Of a stretch of 64,000 nt of DNA, positions 44,102 through 53,003 are shown piece after piece; position 1 is the stretch's first letter, and every line of letters starts with the position of its first letter. This DNA is from Bacillus sp. es.036 (GTDB lineage Bacteria > Bacillota > Bacilli > Bacillales > Guptibacillaceae): the NCBI RefSeq assembly GCF_002563635.1, contig NZ_PDIZ01000001.1, positions 2,356,001 through 2,420,000 of the forward strand, read 5' to 3'. The position numbers and the translations under genes are program-made. Under the pieces are notes generated by a model. The model was not told where the DNA came from and searched no databases. It was given only the letters and a program-made list of their open reading frames with translations.

Positions 44102-46243
44102 TTAATCATTTGTTATTAAAATAATTGTGTTAAATGGCGCTACTGAGAGCAATTTATCTGATGTTTTTCTAATCGGTTCAACGCTTGCTACTTCACCATC
44201 GGCAAGAATCCATTTCTCACCATCACCGATATCGATAATATCGTCATGGAAGCCGCCGTTATGAATGACGACAATGGATTCAGACGAGTGCTGTTGATGA
44301 ATGCGATAAGCAAGAATTGGACCTGGAGAATCGATAAAGGAAATCCGATTCATCTCATGTCGTTCAGCCATTCGAAAAGCATCAAAATGTTTTCTAATTG
44401 AAATTAACCCTCGAATATACTTGACGTTTGCTTGAACAGCTCTCATTCTTTGCCAATCAAAGCGATTAATTTTATCAGGAGATTTATAGCTATCTTCTAC
44501 TCCATTTTTTGTACGGAAAAATTCCTGTCCCGCATGAATGAATGGGATCCCCTGCGAAAGAATGGTGATCGCCGTCGCGAGACGATGCATACGCTGTTTA
44601 ACATCCTCACTCACTCCTGGATGACTCCGATTCAAGCGATCCCAAAGCGTATGGTTATCGTGACATTCTACATAATTAATGGACTGAGATGCTGTAATGA
44701 ATTTATCCTCAACACTCCCCATTATACACTTCTTTACCTCTTCTTTAACTGAAAAGTTTCCATTTGCAAAGCCAGTGGAGCGTGTATCAAATAACTTTCC
44801 TTTAACAGAATCACGGAAATGGTCGTTAAAATAGCCTATTCTAGGGGTTTCTCGAGCATTGCCACTCATTGCTTTTCGATGGTCAGGTAGAATGGTGTTC
44901 ATATGCCAGCCTTCACCAAACACAAGAATCGTTGGATCTATGCAATCAAGGGCATAGCGTACTTCGTTCATCGTTTCTTTATCATGAATTCCCATTAAGT
45001 CGAAGCGAAAGCCATCAATGCCATATTCTTTTGCCCAGTAAACAACCGAATCGACAATTAATTTCCTCATCATTCTTCTTTCAGAAGCTGTATCGTTTCC
45101 TACCCCCGTTCCATTCGAAGGTTTTCCACCATGATCAAACCGAAAATAGTAACCAGGTACAACCTTTTCTAATGGAGAAGCATGAAGTTGATAGACGTGA
45201 TTAAACACGACGTCCATAATGACCCTTAAACCTTTTTCATGAAGCTTCTGAATCATTTCCTTCACTTCTCGAATACGCGTATACGGTTCATGAGAGTTTA
45301 GTGAATAGCTACCTTCTGGAACAAAATAATGAATTGGATCATATCCCCAATTATAGGATGGAGGGACTTTCATTTCATCAACACTACCGAAATCCTGAAT
45401 AGGAAGAAGTTCAACGTGCGTAACCCCGAGCCATTTTATATAGTTAATCCCTGCTGGAATGCCATCTTTATCAGGCGGTTCTTCTGTAAATGCCTTATAC
45501 TTCCCTCTATTTTTCAATCCACTTTTGGCTTGAACACTAAAGTCTCTAACGTGTAATTCGTATATGATCGCGTCAGAAGGCTTCGCAAAAGAAGGTTTAC
45601 TGAAAGGGTTCCAGCCCTCTGGATTCGTATGGGAAGGATTGATCACCATTCCAAATTTGCAGTTTGAAGTAGCTGCTCTTGCATAGGGATCAATCGTTTC
45701 TCGACATTCACCATTAACATTCACACTGTAAGTATAGAGTGCCCCTTCTGAAACCTCAGCTGATGATCCTTCAAACACACCACGCTCTTGCTTCAACATC
45801 GGCAACTCTTTTATCTTTTGGAACGTATCATTATAGATGTTAACGATAACTTCGGTTGCTGTTGGTGCCCAAACTCGAAACACCGTCCCATTTTCAGTTA
45901 ATAGGGCTCCTAATTCACCATCATAATAATAGCGGTCATCAAACATATCTGTTCTGACAACTTTTCCTGTAAAAACAAGACTGGTCTCACCACTTGAATG
46001 AATGAGGTAGTAATTATTCCCCGGCATGTACTCTCGATCGACTTGTAATGAAATTAATCTCTTCTTACCCATTTTTGAGTTTTCTTTTATTTCAAACGGA
46101 ATGTCTAAATGGCCATCAGTAAGGGTGTAGGCATCCTTAACATCTAACGAGATATTAGCCATTACCGTAATGGTATGAAAGTCATCCCAATATGCTGTAA
46201 AAGCCTGGCTCACTTTTTTGTATGCAGAATAATCTCGTATCAT
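44102..46243 (-). CDS. amyX: Type I pullulanase
   Basis: 713 aa GH13 debranching enzyme cutting alpha-1,6 links of pullulan, limit dextrins or glycogen. An N-terminal CBM48-type region (FRVWAPTATEVIVNIYND, about 120-137) precedes the pullulanase motif YNWGYDP, then the four GH13 regions: MDVVFNHVY, GFRFDLMG (nucleophile Asp), VFGEGWH (acid Glu) and CHDNHTLWD. There is no signal peptide, so it is cytoplasmic. RBS AAAGGATGGG. Typical neighbours ytmP and thpR match B. subtilis amyX. Confidence 0.95.
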   Translation of the reverse strand: MIRDYSAYKKVSQAFTAYWDDFHTITVMANISLDVKDAYTLTDGHLDIPFEIKENSKMGKKRLISLQVDREYMPGNNYYLIHSSGETSLVFTGKVVRTDMFDDRYYYDGELGALLTENGTVFRVWAPTATEVIVNIYNDTFQKIKELPMLKQERGVFEGSSAEVSEGALYTYSVNVNGECRETIDPYARAATSNCKFGMVINPSHTNPEGWNPFSKPSFAKPSDAIIYELHVRDFSVQAKSGLKNRGKYKAFTEEPPDKDGIPAGINYIKWLGVTHVELLPIQDFGSVDEMKVPPSYNWGYDPIHYFVPEGSYSLNSHEPYTRIREVKEMIQKLHEKGLRVIMDVVFNHVYQLHASPLEKVVPGYYFRFDHGGKPSNGTGVGNDTASERRMMRKLIVDSVVYWAKEYGIDGFRFDLMGIHDKETMNEVRYALDCIDPTILVFGEGWHMNTILPDHRKAMSGNARETPRIGYFNDHFRDSVKGKLFDTRSTGFANGNFSVKEEVKKCIMGSVEDKFITASQSINYVECHDNHTLWDRLNRSHPGVSEDVKQRMHRLATAITILSQGIPFIHAGQEFFRTKNGVEDSYKSPDKINRFDWQRMRAVQANVKYIRGLISIRKHFDAFRMAERHEMNRISFIDSPGPILAYRIHQQHSSESIVVIHNGGFHDDIIDIGDGEKWILADGEVASVEPIRKTSDKLLSVAPFNTIILITND

Positions 46244-46337
46244 ATGAATCCCATCCTTTGCGGAGATGCTTACAACCTTTTTCCATTACCTATCTTATTT
46301 TCAAAAATTCATTTTGACATTTGTTTCATAAAAAAAT

Positions 46338-47024
46338 TCAAGAAATCCATTTTAATAAAAGCGGTCCAAGGAGCGAAACGCATAGGGCACATAAACTTAA
46401 ACCTATTGAACTTATTGCAGCTTCTCGCTCGCCATATTCGAGTGCCTTTGCTGTACCTATCGCATGTGATGCACCGCCGAAAGCCATACCGATTCCAAGA
46501 AAATTTGATATGCCCAGAAGTTGGAATAACCAAGGACCAGTTACTGCTCCACCTATTCCTGCAATCATTACGAATATAACGGCAAATGCTGGTTCTCCAC
46601 CAGTCATACTAGCTACTTCCATCGCTACAGGAGTGGTTACATTTTTAGAAATAATTGTCGACACAATCATTTCGTTGTATCCGCTCACGACCGCTAACCA
46701 ATATCCAGACAATATCCCTAGAAGACTTGCTGTTAAAACCGTTGCAAAAATTTCAACTTTAAACTTATTTAATAATTTTCTCTGCTTATATAGAGGAAAA
46801 GCAAGTGCGACGATAGCAGGACCTAGCAACGCGTCGATCCATTGACCTCCACTGAAATAAGTGTCATACGAAACATCAAATGACGTTAAAACCACTACCA
46901 GAACCACCGTACACGTTAATACAGGAATCATAAAAGGGTACGGTAATAACTGATAGAGTCGGCGGAAAACAACGTATAACAATAAAGTGACAAGTAGCCA
47001 AAAAAACATTTGCAGTAGCATCAT
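46338..47024 (-). CDS. lrgB: LrgB/CidB family membrane protein
   Basis: 228 aa, about seven transmembrane segments; carries the LrgB signature (LLGPAIVALAFPLYKQ, SKNVTTPVAME, GGASHAIGTAKALE). With LrgA it forms a holin/antiholin-like or pyruvate/overflow-metabolite transporter pair. The ATG overlaps the lrgA stop by 4 nt. At this position B. subtilis has unrelated ytlQR, so the pair is an insertion relative to that genome. Which of lrgAB or cidAB fits best cannot be decided without a cytosolic regulator (no lytSR/cidR is nearby). Confidence 0.9.
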   Translation of the reverse strand: MMLLQMFFWLLVTLLLYVVFRRLYQLLPYPFMIPVLTCTVVLVVVLTSFDVSYDTYFSGGQWIDALLGPAIVALAFPLYKQRKLLNKFKVEIFATVLTASLLGILSGYWLAVVSGYNEMIVSTIISKNVTTPVAMEVASMTGGEPAFAVIFVMIAGIGGAVTGPWLFQLLGISNFLGIGMAFGGASHAIGTAKALEYGEREAAISSIGLSLCALCVSLLGPLLLKWIS

Positions 47025-47401
47025 CTATCCCACTCCTTTCGATTAGCAAGAAACTGACCAAGTAGCCCCGTCGCCCCCATGACGATCCACGTACTGACGA
47101 GAACGATTGGAACTAACCAGAGACTCTTCCCGCTAAAGAAGTCGAGATGTTGCATGATACCGACTGTGACTGGTACAAATAATAACGGTAAATGATTTAA
47201 TAATGCGGATGCCCCGTGGGAAATCCATCGAATCGGAATCCATTTAAGATAAAGCCCGATTAGAAGAATTAGCATCCCTACGACACTCCCGGGAACAGGG
47301 AGTGCTAATGTTGTTTGAAGATAGCCCCCCACAAGATAAAACCCAAACAAAAAACCAATTTGTAATGAAATGATTAGGTATTTATTAATTCGCGAACTCA
47401 T
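47021..47401 (-). CDS. lrgA: LrgA/CidA family holin-like membrane protein
   Basis: 126 aa, four hydrophobic segments with the CidA/LrgA signature LPVPGSVVGMLILLIGLYL. I start at ATG 47401, preceded by TAAAGGTG within the 3' end of thpR, rather than an upstream ATG that lacks a ribosome site. It overlaps thpR by 17 nt and lrgB by 4 nt, so thpR-lrgA-lrgB form one unit. Confidence 0.88.
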   Translation of the reverse strand: MSSRINKYLIISLQIGFLFGFYLVGGYLQTTLALPVPGSVVGMLILLIGLYLKWIPIRWISHGASALLNHLPLLFVPVTVGIMQHLDFFSGKSLWLVPIVLVSTWIVMGATGLLGQFLANRKEWDR

Positions 47402-47933
47402 AAGTCGCAACACCTTTATACCTTGGGGTTTCATCGGGTGCTACTCGATATAACTTCACACTCGATACTTCCTGACTTTCACGTTTAAGTGTTGGCCAAT
47501 TTGGTTTTATTTCTTTAGTAGGGTCATACCATTTCTTTGCAAGCGTCACGTGTGGGGAGTATTCCCTTTCTTTAAGTGAAAATCCTGCAAATTGACACAA
47601 TTGGATTACTTCTTGATGGAGCTTTTCCAATTGGTTTGTGCGTATCACATCTGCATAAAGTACACGGGGTCTACTTTCGGAACCAAAATAATGTAACCCT
47701 TCCACTTCTAAATTAAAAGGTTGCATGACCTTTGCTACCCTCTGTAAACCTTCATGTAAATCTGACAGCTGCCTTGCATCCGCTCCGCCTAAAAAAGCCA
47801 CCGTAATATGAAAATCTTCAGGATAAACAATATGCTTAAAAAATCCTAAATGAGTCTTCATTTGAATCTCTTGAAGTGTCTTTCTAAGATGTGGTTGGAT
47901 GGGGAGGGCAATAAAGTAGTGAGTATTCAACAT
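47385..47933 (-). CDS. thpR: RNA 2',3'-cyclic phosphodiesterase (LigT/ThpR, YtlP)
   Basis: 182 aa 2H phosphoesterase with both HxTx motifs, FHITVAFLG and SPHVTLAKKW. It hydrolyses 2',3'-cyclic phosphates at RNA or nucleotide ends; the historic name is 2'-5' RNA ligase. The ATG at 47933 fits AGAAGGAG; a GTG two codons earlier lies inside that ribosome site. It overlaps lrgA downstream. Confidence 0.92.
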   Translation of the reverse strand: MLNTHYFIALPIQPHLRKTLQEIQMKTHLGFFKHIVYPEDFHITVAFLGGADARQLSDLHEGLQRVAKVMQPFNLEVEGLHYFGSESRPRVLYADVIRTNQLEKLHQEVIQLCQFAGFSLKEREYSPHVTLAKKWYDPTKEIKPNWPTLKRESQEVSSVKLYRVAPDETPRYKGVATYEFAN

Positions 47934-48034
47934 GTCCACTCCTTCTATCCTTTTTCTATTCTATCAAACAATCTGAATAATCTTTTATTTTTTTTTACTC
48001 ATAAGCTTGATTTTATTACGAAAGATTTATCTTT

Positions 48035-48043
48035 TGCTATAAT
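48035..48043 (+). promoter_or_regulatory. Extended -10 promoter element of the cysteine synthase homologue
   Basis: TGCTATAAT with a poor -35 (TTACGA, 16-bp spacer). Leader of about 105 nt. Confidence 0.5.
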
Positions 48044-48155
48044 GGGGAACAGTATTAGAAAATATCGTTTAACGGGAGTGATCATCTCCTCACTTTCTAT
48101 ACTGACCAATAAATATGAAAATGACCCTTAACTTGTATGAAAAGGATGTGCTTAC

Positions 48156-49085
48156 ATGATCTATGAAAATATGGCCGATCTTATTGGAGATACGCCTCTA
48201 CTCAAATTAAATCGAGTCCCGAATCCAAATGGCGCAAAAATATACGCAAAGCTGGAATACTTTAACCCAAGTCGGAGCGTAAAGGATCGCGCAGCGTATA
48301 ATATGATTGTTAAAGCAGAAGAAGACGGCTTACTTAAAGCAGGCTCCACAATTATTGAGCCAACTTCGGGCAACACCGGCATTGGACTTGCCATGAACGC
48401 CGCGGCTAAAGGGTATCCTGCTATTATTGTCATGCCTGATAACGCAACACAAGAACGCATTAAACTTCTTAAAGCATACGGTGCAAAAGTTGTTCTCACG
48501 CCATCTTCTGAGAAAATGCCTGGTGCAATTAACAAAGCGAAAGAAATTGCCGAAACCATTAAAGATAGCTTTATCCCAATGCAATTCGAAAATGCTGCAA
48601 ATCCAGATGCCCATCGTACTTCAACAGCACTTGAAATTGTAGAAGCAATGAAGGAACTCGGCGTCACCCCTGCTGCCTTCGTTTCAACAGCCGGAACGGG
48701 CGGAACTGTTACAGGGACAGGTGAAGTCTTAAAAGAACATTTCCCCGATCTTACCGTGCACGTGGTTGAACCTGAGGGATCACCCGTTTTATCTGGCGGT
48801 AAACCTGGAAAACATAAGCTCGTAGGAACAAGCCCTGGATTCATACCTGATATCCTGAACACCTCGGTCTATGATGATATTATCAAAATTACTGATGAGC
48901 AAGCCTATGAAGTGACACGTAAATTAGCTAGGGAAGAGGGATTACTTGTTGGTCCATCTTCAGGAGCTGCAGTCTATGCGGCGATGCAAGTTGCTGAGCG
49001 TTTATCACCGAACCAGGTTGTTGTTACAATGACATGTGATTCTGGCGAACGTTATTTATCAAGTGATTTATTCAGTTCTCTATAG
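48156..49085 (+). CDS. ytkP: Cysteine synthase family protein (YtkP)
   Basis: 309 aa PLP beta-family enzyme. Schiff-base Lys in SRSVKDRAAYNM near residue 42, PLP-phosphate loop TSGNTGIG, GTGGTVTGTGEVLKE, and PSSGAAVYA. O-acetylserine sulfhydrylase activity is expected, but B. subtilis YtkP is a paralogue of CysK, with exact substrate unproved. RBS AAAAGGATGTG. No S-box or T-box is visible in the leader. Convergent with pepV across a strong hairpin. Confidence 0.9.
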   Translation: MIYENMADLIGDTPLLKLNRVPNPNGAKIYAKLEYFNPSRSVKDRAAYNMIVKAEEDGLLKAGSTIIEPTSGNTGIGLAMNAAAKGYPAIIVMPDNATQERIKLLKAYGAKVVLTPSSEKMPGAINKAKEIAETIKDSFIPMQFENAANPDAHRTSTALEIVEAMKELGVTPAAFVSTAGTGGTVTGTGEVLKEHFPDLTVHVVEPEGSPVLSGGKPGKHKLVGTSPGFIPDILNTSVYDDIIKITDEQAYEVTRKLAREEGLLVGPSSGAAVYAAMQVAERLSPNQVVVTMTCDSGERYLSSDLFSSL

Positions 49086-49123
49086 AATTTCCAAAAGACA
49101 GTACATTTGAATAGTAACTAGTC

Positions 49124-49151
49124 AGCGCCATGCCGTTACCGGCATGGCGCT
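49124..49151. terminator. Terminator between ytkP and pepV
   Basis: AGCGCCATGCCG / CGGCATGGCGCT, 12-bp GC-rich stem with loop TTAC. Confidence 0.88.
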
Positions 49152-49158
49152 CATTCTA

Positions 49159-50568
49159 TTATTTTGCGAGTTCATAAATCGCTTCAGCATAAATCGCTGC
49201 CGCTTTTAACAAATCCTCGATATCCACATATTCATCTTTTTGATGTGCTAATTGAGGCTTTCCTTCAAAAAGAGCTCCAAATGCTACTCCCGCATTTAGA
49301 GAGCGGGCATACGTTCCTCCACCTATCGATAGAAGCTTAGCTTCTTTGCCGGTTTGTTTTTCATAAACGTGTTGAAGCTTCTGAATAAGCTCATGATCTT
49401 GTGGCACATGATGCGGTGTCATGTGATCAATCACTTTCATCTCCACTGACATTGGACCGGTTACCTTTTCAAACGTTTGTTTCACATGATCAAACTGACA
49501 CGTTACTGGATACCGAAGATTAATGCCAATTCGTCCGTGTTGGCTCGCTTGATACTCGAAAGTACCTGCATTCATCGTCAGTGACCCTGTAATATTATCT
49601 TTGAAAGAGACCCCAAGGCGCTCCCCAGTAAAATCATCCTGTAACCATTTGGTGATAAAGTTAATGTAGGCAGCTCCGTTTTGATCAAGGGACAGACCTT
49701 CCAAAAATTCCGCTAAACGAAACGCTGCGTTGACACCTTCATGAGGGGCAGATCCATGAACGGATACGCCGTGTATTTCCAGCGTTAATTGCTTATCGAG
49801 CGTCGCTTTTCCTTTAAGGTTTTTATCATTTAAAAATAGCTCAAATTCCTTTTTAACGTCAAGCAATTGGTCTTCACTACTCTGACATTTTGCTATTGCA
49901 TGATCTGGAACCATATTCAAACGCTGTCCAGAACGAAAAGAGCAAAGAACGAACGTTTCCTTCTTTTCTTCATTAATAGGAAAAATCCATTCAAAGTCAG
50001 CAATCCCTTTTTCAGCGTGAATAATCGGGAAGACCGCATCAGGTGCAAAGCCCATTGTTGGCATTTCTTCATGGTTAAAATAGGTATCGACACATCGCCA
50101 AGAGCTTTCTTCATCTGTACCAACGATCATTCGAACTCGCTTTGAAAGCGCTGGATAAAGTTCCTTGACGATATTCATTGCCCAGTAAGCCGCAATTGTC
50201 GGTCCCTTGTCATCAATCGCTCCTCTTGCATAGACCTTTCCTTCTCGAACATCAGGAGTAAACGGAGGGGTTGTCCAATCATTCCCCGCCGGCACAACAT
50301 CAACGTGGCACAAAATACCAATTATATCTTCACCCTGTCCAAATTCTAAATGTCCTGCAACCTGTTCGACATTCTTTGTTTGAAAACCATCACGCTTCCC
50401 TAGATTAAGCATATAATCAAGCGCCTTTTTCACTTCATAACCGAAGGGAGCATCCTCTGTACGATTCTCTTCATCTAAAACACTCTCAATTTTTAATAGA
50501 CCTTCTAAGTCATTCATTAACGAGTGTTTTCGACTAAGCACTTCTTCCTTCCAATTTACATCATTCAA
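49159..50568 (-). CDS. pepV: Dipeptidase PepV (YtjP, M20 family)
   Basis: 469 aa di-zinc dipeptidase. Metal ligands are visible in ILCHVDVVPAG (His), GAIDDKGP (bridging Asp), GTDEESSW (catalytic Glu) and the C-terminal His region. The lid domain lies between about residues 180 and 385. Start is TTG at 50568, set by AAAGGGGTGA; the stop of the K+ channel gene overlaps this ribosome site. Thus it is the second gene of a two-gene unit with the channel. Confidence 0.93.
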   Translation of the reverse strand: MNDVNWKEEVLSRKHSLMNDLEGLLKIESVLDEENRTEDAPFGYEVKKALDYMLNLGKRDGFQTKNVEQVAGHLEFGQGEDIIGILCHVDVVPAGNDWTTPPFTPDVREGKVYARGAIDDKGPTIAAYWAMNIVKELYPALSKRVRMIVGTDEESSWRCVDTYFNHEEMPTMGFAPDAVFPIIHAEKGIADFEWIFPINEEKKETFVLCSFRSGQRLNMVPDHAIAKCQSSEDQLLDVKKEFELFLNDKNLKGKATLDKQLTLEIHGVSVHGSAPHEGVNAAFRLAEFLEGLSLDQNGAAYINFITKWLQDDFTGERLGVSFKDNITGSLTMNAGTFEYQASQHGRIGINLRYPVTCQFDHVKQTFEKVTGPMSVEMKVIDHMTPHHVPQDHELIQKLQHVYEKQTGKEAKLLSIGGGTYARSLNAGVAFGALFEGKPQLAHQKDEYVDIEDLLKAAAIYAEAIYELAK

Positions 50569-50569
50569 T

Positions 50570-51580
50570 TTATTTCACCCCTTTTATTCTTTCATATACT
50601 TCGTGATCACAAATGACAAAGAGTTTTGCCCTCTCCGGAATCGACTCATCCAGTCGTCGATTAATATCCATCCGCTCTCCATCAGCTATAAGCGTAGCTC
50701 CTTGTTGCAGTAGACTCTGAAACGCATCCCCATATGTAACCCACTCTTGCTGTACACCGATTTCATATAAGTTATCACCATGCCCCCTACTTAACAGCTG
50801 CGAGTAGACACCTGATATTCCCTTAGTAAAAGCGGATCGAACAGCCATGCGAGATACAGCTTCATGTGAAAGAACGAACTCATCAACCTGAACATGTGTA
50901 AAGTTCTTTATATGCTCCTCCTTCATTACTTCAACCGTTGTATGAATATCGGTTGAAAGTCGTTCAATTGAGCTAGCAATGATGAGTGACTTTCCATCAG
51001 CGAGAAGAGCATCATGTATCGTATCATCCGAAAAGATAAGAACTGCTTTCGCATTCATAATATCAGCTTTGTTAAGCGTGGCTTCTTCTGCAGCATCACC
51101 TTGTATATAATGAATATTCTCTTCGATTAATGGAGCTTTTGTTAACTTGTCAATAATGACAATCTCGCATTGATCAGAATCCATAATTTCCGAAACCGCA
51201 TATGCAGCTTTTTGCGACCATCCAATAATGACGATATGATCGTTTCCTTGATAGGGCATTTTCCCTTCCTCCTTTCGCTTTTTAATCTCTGAAAAGCCAT
51301 CAACAAACTTTCCAATAACAACTCCAATTAATCCAATACCGACAATATAGAGAAACATCGCATACATTCTTCCAGCAATCGTGGTCGGGAAGTAATCTCC
51401 ATATCCTACTGTCGTTACAGTTGTCATCACCCACCAGAGTGAATCGAATAGAGATGGAAACGTCTCTGGTTCAATGAGCCGCATGATCACTGTACTAACG
51501 ACAACTAGGATGAAAGCGACAGCTAGCATAAAACGATTGTTTAATTTAATGGCATTTTTTAGAAAAATACGAAATAACAA
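50570..51580 (-). CDS. Ligand-gated potassium channel (YugO/MthK-like, RCK domain)
   Basis: 336 aa. Two transmembrane helices (about 15-36 and 70-95) flank a pore loop with the selectivity filter TVGYGD at 57-62. An RCK/TrkA-N domain follows (DHIVIIGWSQKAAYAV at about 114-129), then a TrkA-C-like region. B. subtilis YugO of this architecture carries electrical K+ signals in biofilms. The start is TTG after GAGGGAGATTCAT. Its end adjoins pepV. The symbol is not given because orthology to yugO versus other RCK channels is not proved. Confidence 0.9.
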   Translation of the reverse strand: MLFRIFLKNAIKLNNRFMLAVAFILVVVSTVIMRLIEPETFPSLFDSLWWVMTTVTTVGYGDYFPTTIAGRMYAMFLYIVGIGLIGVVIGKFVDGFSEIKKRKEEGKMPYQGNDHIVIIGWSQKAAYAVSEIMDSDQCEIVIIDKLTKAPLIEENIHYIQGDAAEEATLNKADIMNAKAVLIFSDDTIHDALLADGKSLIIASSIERLSTDIHTTVEVMKEEHIKNFTHVQVDEFVLSHEAVSRMAVRSAFTKGISGVYSQLLSRGHGDNLYEIGVQQEWVTYGDAFQSLLQQGATLIADGERMDINRRLDESIPERAKLFVICDHEVYERIKGVK

Positions 51581-51670
51581 ATGAATCTCCCTCCTCTCTT
51601 AGTATTCGTACTTTAAGAATAGCAAAGGAATGTTCGTTAAGGAAGATTAAGCCAAACGAAATGAAATTTT

Positions 51671-51699
51671 TTGCCGAAATAACAGAATTATTGTAAAAT
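51671..51699 (+). promoter_or_regulatory. Sigma-A promoter candidate before the tiny ORFs
   Basis: TTGCCG, 17-bp spacer, TAAAAT, followed after about 10 nt by AAAGAGGGGGTG. Confidence 0.6.
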
Positions 51700-51722
51700 A
51701 AACTTTAAAGAGGGGGTGTAAG

Positions 51723-51794
51723 TTGGCCCAAAAGAGGGAAATGGCAGTAGGAGTGGAATTAAATAATAATGCCAATCAATCGCTTATCTTATGA
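51723..51794 (+). CDS. 23-codon ORF with strong promoter and ribosome site
   Basis: A TTG start immediately after AAAGAGGGGGTGTAAG, itself about 20 nt downstream of a TTGCCG-17-TAAAAT promoter. Product begins MAQKREMAVGVELNNNANQS. The stop TGA overlaps the ATG of the next tiny ORF (ATGA). I do not recognise the peptide. It could be a leader peptide, a microprotein or the remnant of a longer gene. It occupies a 429-bp gap between the K+ channel and ytzE that otherwise has no known gene. Confidence 0.4.
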   Translation: MAQKREMAVGVELNNNANQSLIL

Positions 51795-51880
51795 AAGTGG
51801 TACGACCTATTCGTCAATACACCAAGTTGGGAAACCCAACACATCCAGAAATCACTTCCAGTCTTAATCGGAGCAAATAG
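51791..51880 (+). CDS. 29-codon ORF overlapping the previous one by ATGA
   Basis: Product begins MKVVRPIRQYTKLGNPTHPE; basic, soluble, no known family. It has no ribosome site of its own and would depend on coupled reading from the upstream ORF. It contains the hairpin GTTGGG(AAA)CCCAAC at 51826-51840. Alternative: both pieces are the broken remains of one gene. Confidence 0.3.
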   Translation: MKVVRPIRQYTKLGNPTHPEITSSLNRSK

Positions 51881-52009
51881 CCAAACTTTCATGAAAAATC
51901 GAAGGAATATGTAGAAATTAAGTATATCTTAACGTTTCCTTCATATGGTTTTAATAGTTACGTTTTATGCTAGGGATAAGGCATTGATTACATGTTAGGG
52001 AGTGGTTCT

Positions 52010-52231
52010 TTGAGTATTACTTCAACTGATCGTATGATGACCCGTATCAAGTCCATCTATTTATTTATTAGCAAGCATGGTACTGTCAGCACAAATGAGT
52101 TAGTTGAAGAGTTTGGGATTACCCAGCGAACAGTTCAAAGAGATTTAAATGTACTGGCCTACAATGAATTAGTCAAAAGCCCAAACCGAGGATTCTGGAC
52201 AATAACAAGCAAGAGAGTTAAAGTTGGATAA
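52010..52231 (+). CDS. ytzE: YtzE, small DeoR-type helix-turn-helix protein
   Basis: 73 aa, essentially only a winged helix-turn-helix (STNELVEEFGITQRTVQRDLNVLAYNELV), without the sugar-binding domain of full DeoR regulators. I start at TTG 52010 behind TTAGGGAGTGG, giving MSITSTDRM, matching the length of B. subtilis YtzE; an ATG six codons earlier overlaps that ribosome site. Target unknown. Confidence 0.85.
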   Translation: MSITSTDRMMTRIKSIYLFISKHGTVSTNELVEEFGITQRTVQRDLNVLAYNELVKSPNRGFWTITSKRVKVG

Positions 52232-52252
52232 GGTAGATAATAAGCTACACTT

Positions 52253-52290
52253 GGCTTTTCGTCGATCCAATCTGACGAAAGCCTTTATTT
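52253..52290 (+). terminator. Terminator of ytzE
   Basis: GGCTTTTCGTC / GACGAAAGCC with one bulge, then TTTATTTA. Confidence 0.7.
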
Positions 52291-52320
52291 AGTTTGAAAG
52301 CATTGCTTTTTAAACTCATT

Positions 52321-52352
52321 AGAAAAGCCCTGCATCAATGCAGGGCTTTTCT
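52321..52352. terminator. Terminator of the PRC-barrel gene
   Basis: AGAAAAGCCCTGCAT / ATGCAGGGCTTTTCT, 15-bp stem, loop of 2-4 nt, flanked by A and T. Confidence 0.92.
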
Positions 52353-52355
52353 ATA

Positions 52356-52967
52356 TCACGCTTTTTTTATTGTATGATGATAGTCTGTAGGGACAATAAT
52401 TTTACCGTGCTGATACTTTACTGCTTCGTCCAATTTTAAAAAGGGTTGATCGCTTGAAAGAAAATCGGATAAAAAGCCTTCTGAAAGCTCAAATCCCTCG
52501 ACCCTGCCGCTTTTGTCAATGACAATTTCCTTCACCTTGCCAAGCTCTTCTCCGCTTTCTGTTAAAATTTCAGCTTTATTTAACGATTTATTAGAACATT
52601 GATCAGCTAAAACCGTCGCTTGAATTTCATCCTGACTTTCACGAAGCAAATAGCCATCATTTTGCCAGGATAACTGACTAAATGAAACAATCATTGTTTC
52701 ATTTGCATCTCGTTCTTTACGATCATCGTCTGTTACTGGATAATTATCAGGCGTGAATTGTCCTCCTGACGCTTGAATAGAGTGAAGCATTTCATCTGCG
52801 TGATGATCAGGAACGGCATCTTTCTCATTGGAGATCTCTTTTTTCTCAACCTCAACATATGTTGCTTGCCGAAGCGTCTGATCAAAGTAAACTTGTTTCA
52901 CAACCAATTCAGCAGATGATTCATTTTTCAACTTATGATCTTGAATTTCTTTTCCAACCTTAATCAT
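52356..52967 (-). CDS. PRC-barrel domain protein, probable general stress protein
   Basis: 203 aa acidic soluble protein. A PRC-barrel-like segment is visible at about 133-195 (GEELGKVKEIVIDKSGRVEGFELSEGFL). The N-terminal part (about 1-60) is charged and helical and may be a YsnF/DUF2382-type fragment. I do not recognise a named orthologue. The RBS is GAAGGAGAGG. A sigma-B-type promoter (GTTTCT-14-GGGAAT) lies 37 bp upstream, which suggests induction by stress. Own terminator. Confidence 0.78.
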   Translation of the reverse strand: MIKVGKEIQDHKLKNESSAELVVKQVYFDQTLRQATYVEVEKKEISNEKDAVPDHHADEMLHSIQASGGQFTPDNYPVTDDDRKERDANETMIVSFSQLSWQNDGYLLRESQDEIQATVLADQCSNKSLNKAEILTESGEELGKVKEIVIDKSGRVEGFELSEGFLSDFLSSDQPFLKLDEAVKYQHGKIIVPTDYHHTIKKA

Positions 52968-53003
52968 GAAAAATCCTCTCCTTCACAACTGACTACTCAT
53001 GCT

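Noticed and set aside
46321-46845. 174-codon plus-strand frame inside lrgB
   Set aside because: It is the antisense shadow of lrgB, which has family motifs and coupling to lrgA.
48161-48862. Long minus-strand frame inside ytkP
   Set aside because: Shadow of a strongly coding gene on the other strand; composition is that of a reverse frame and no ribosome site fits.
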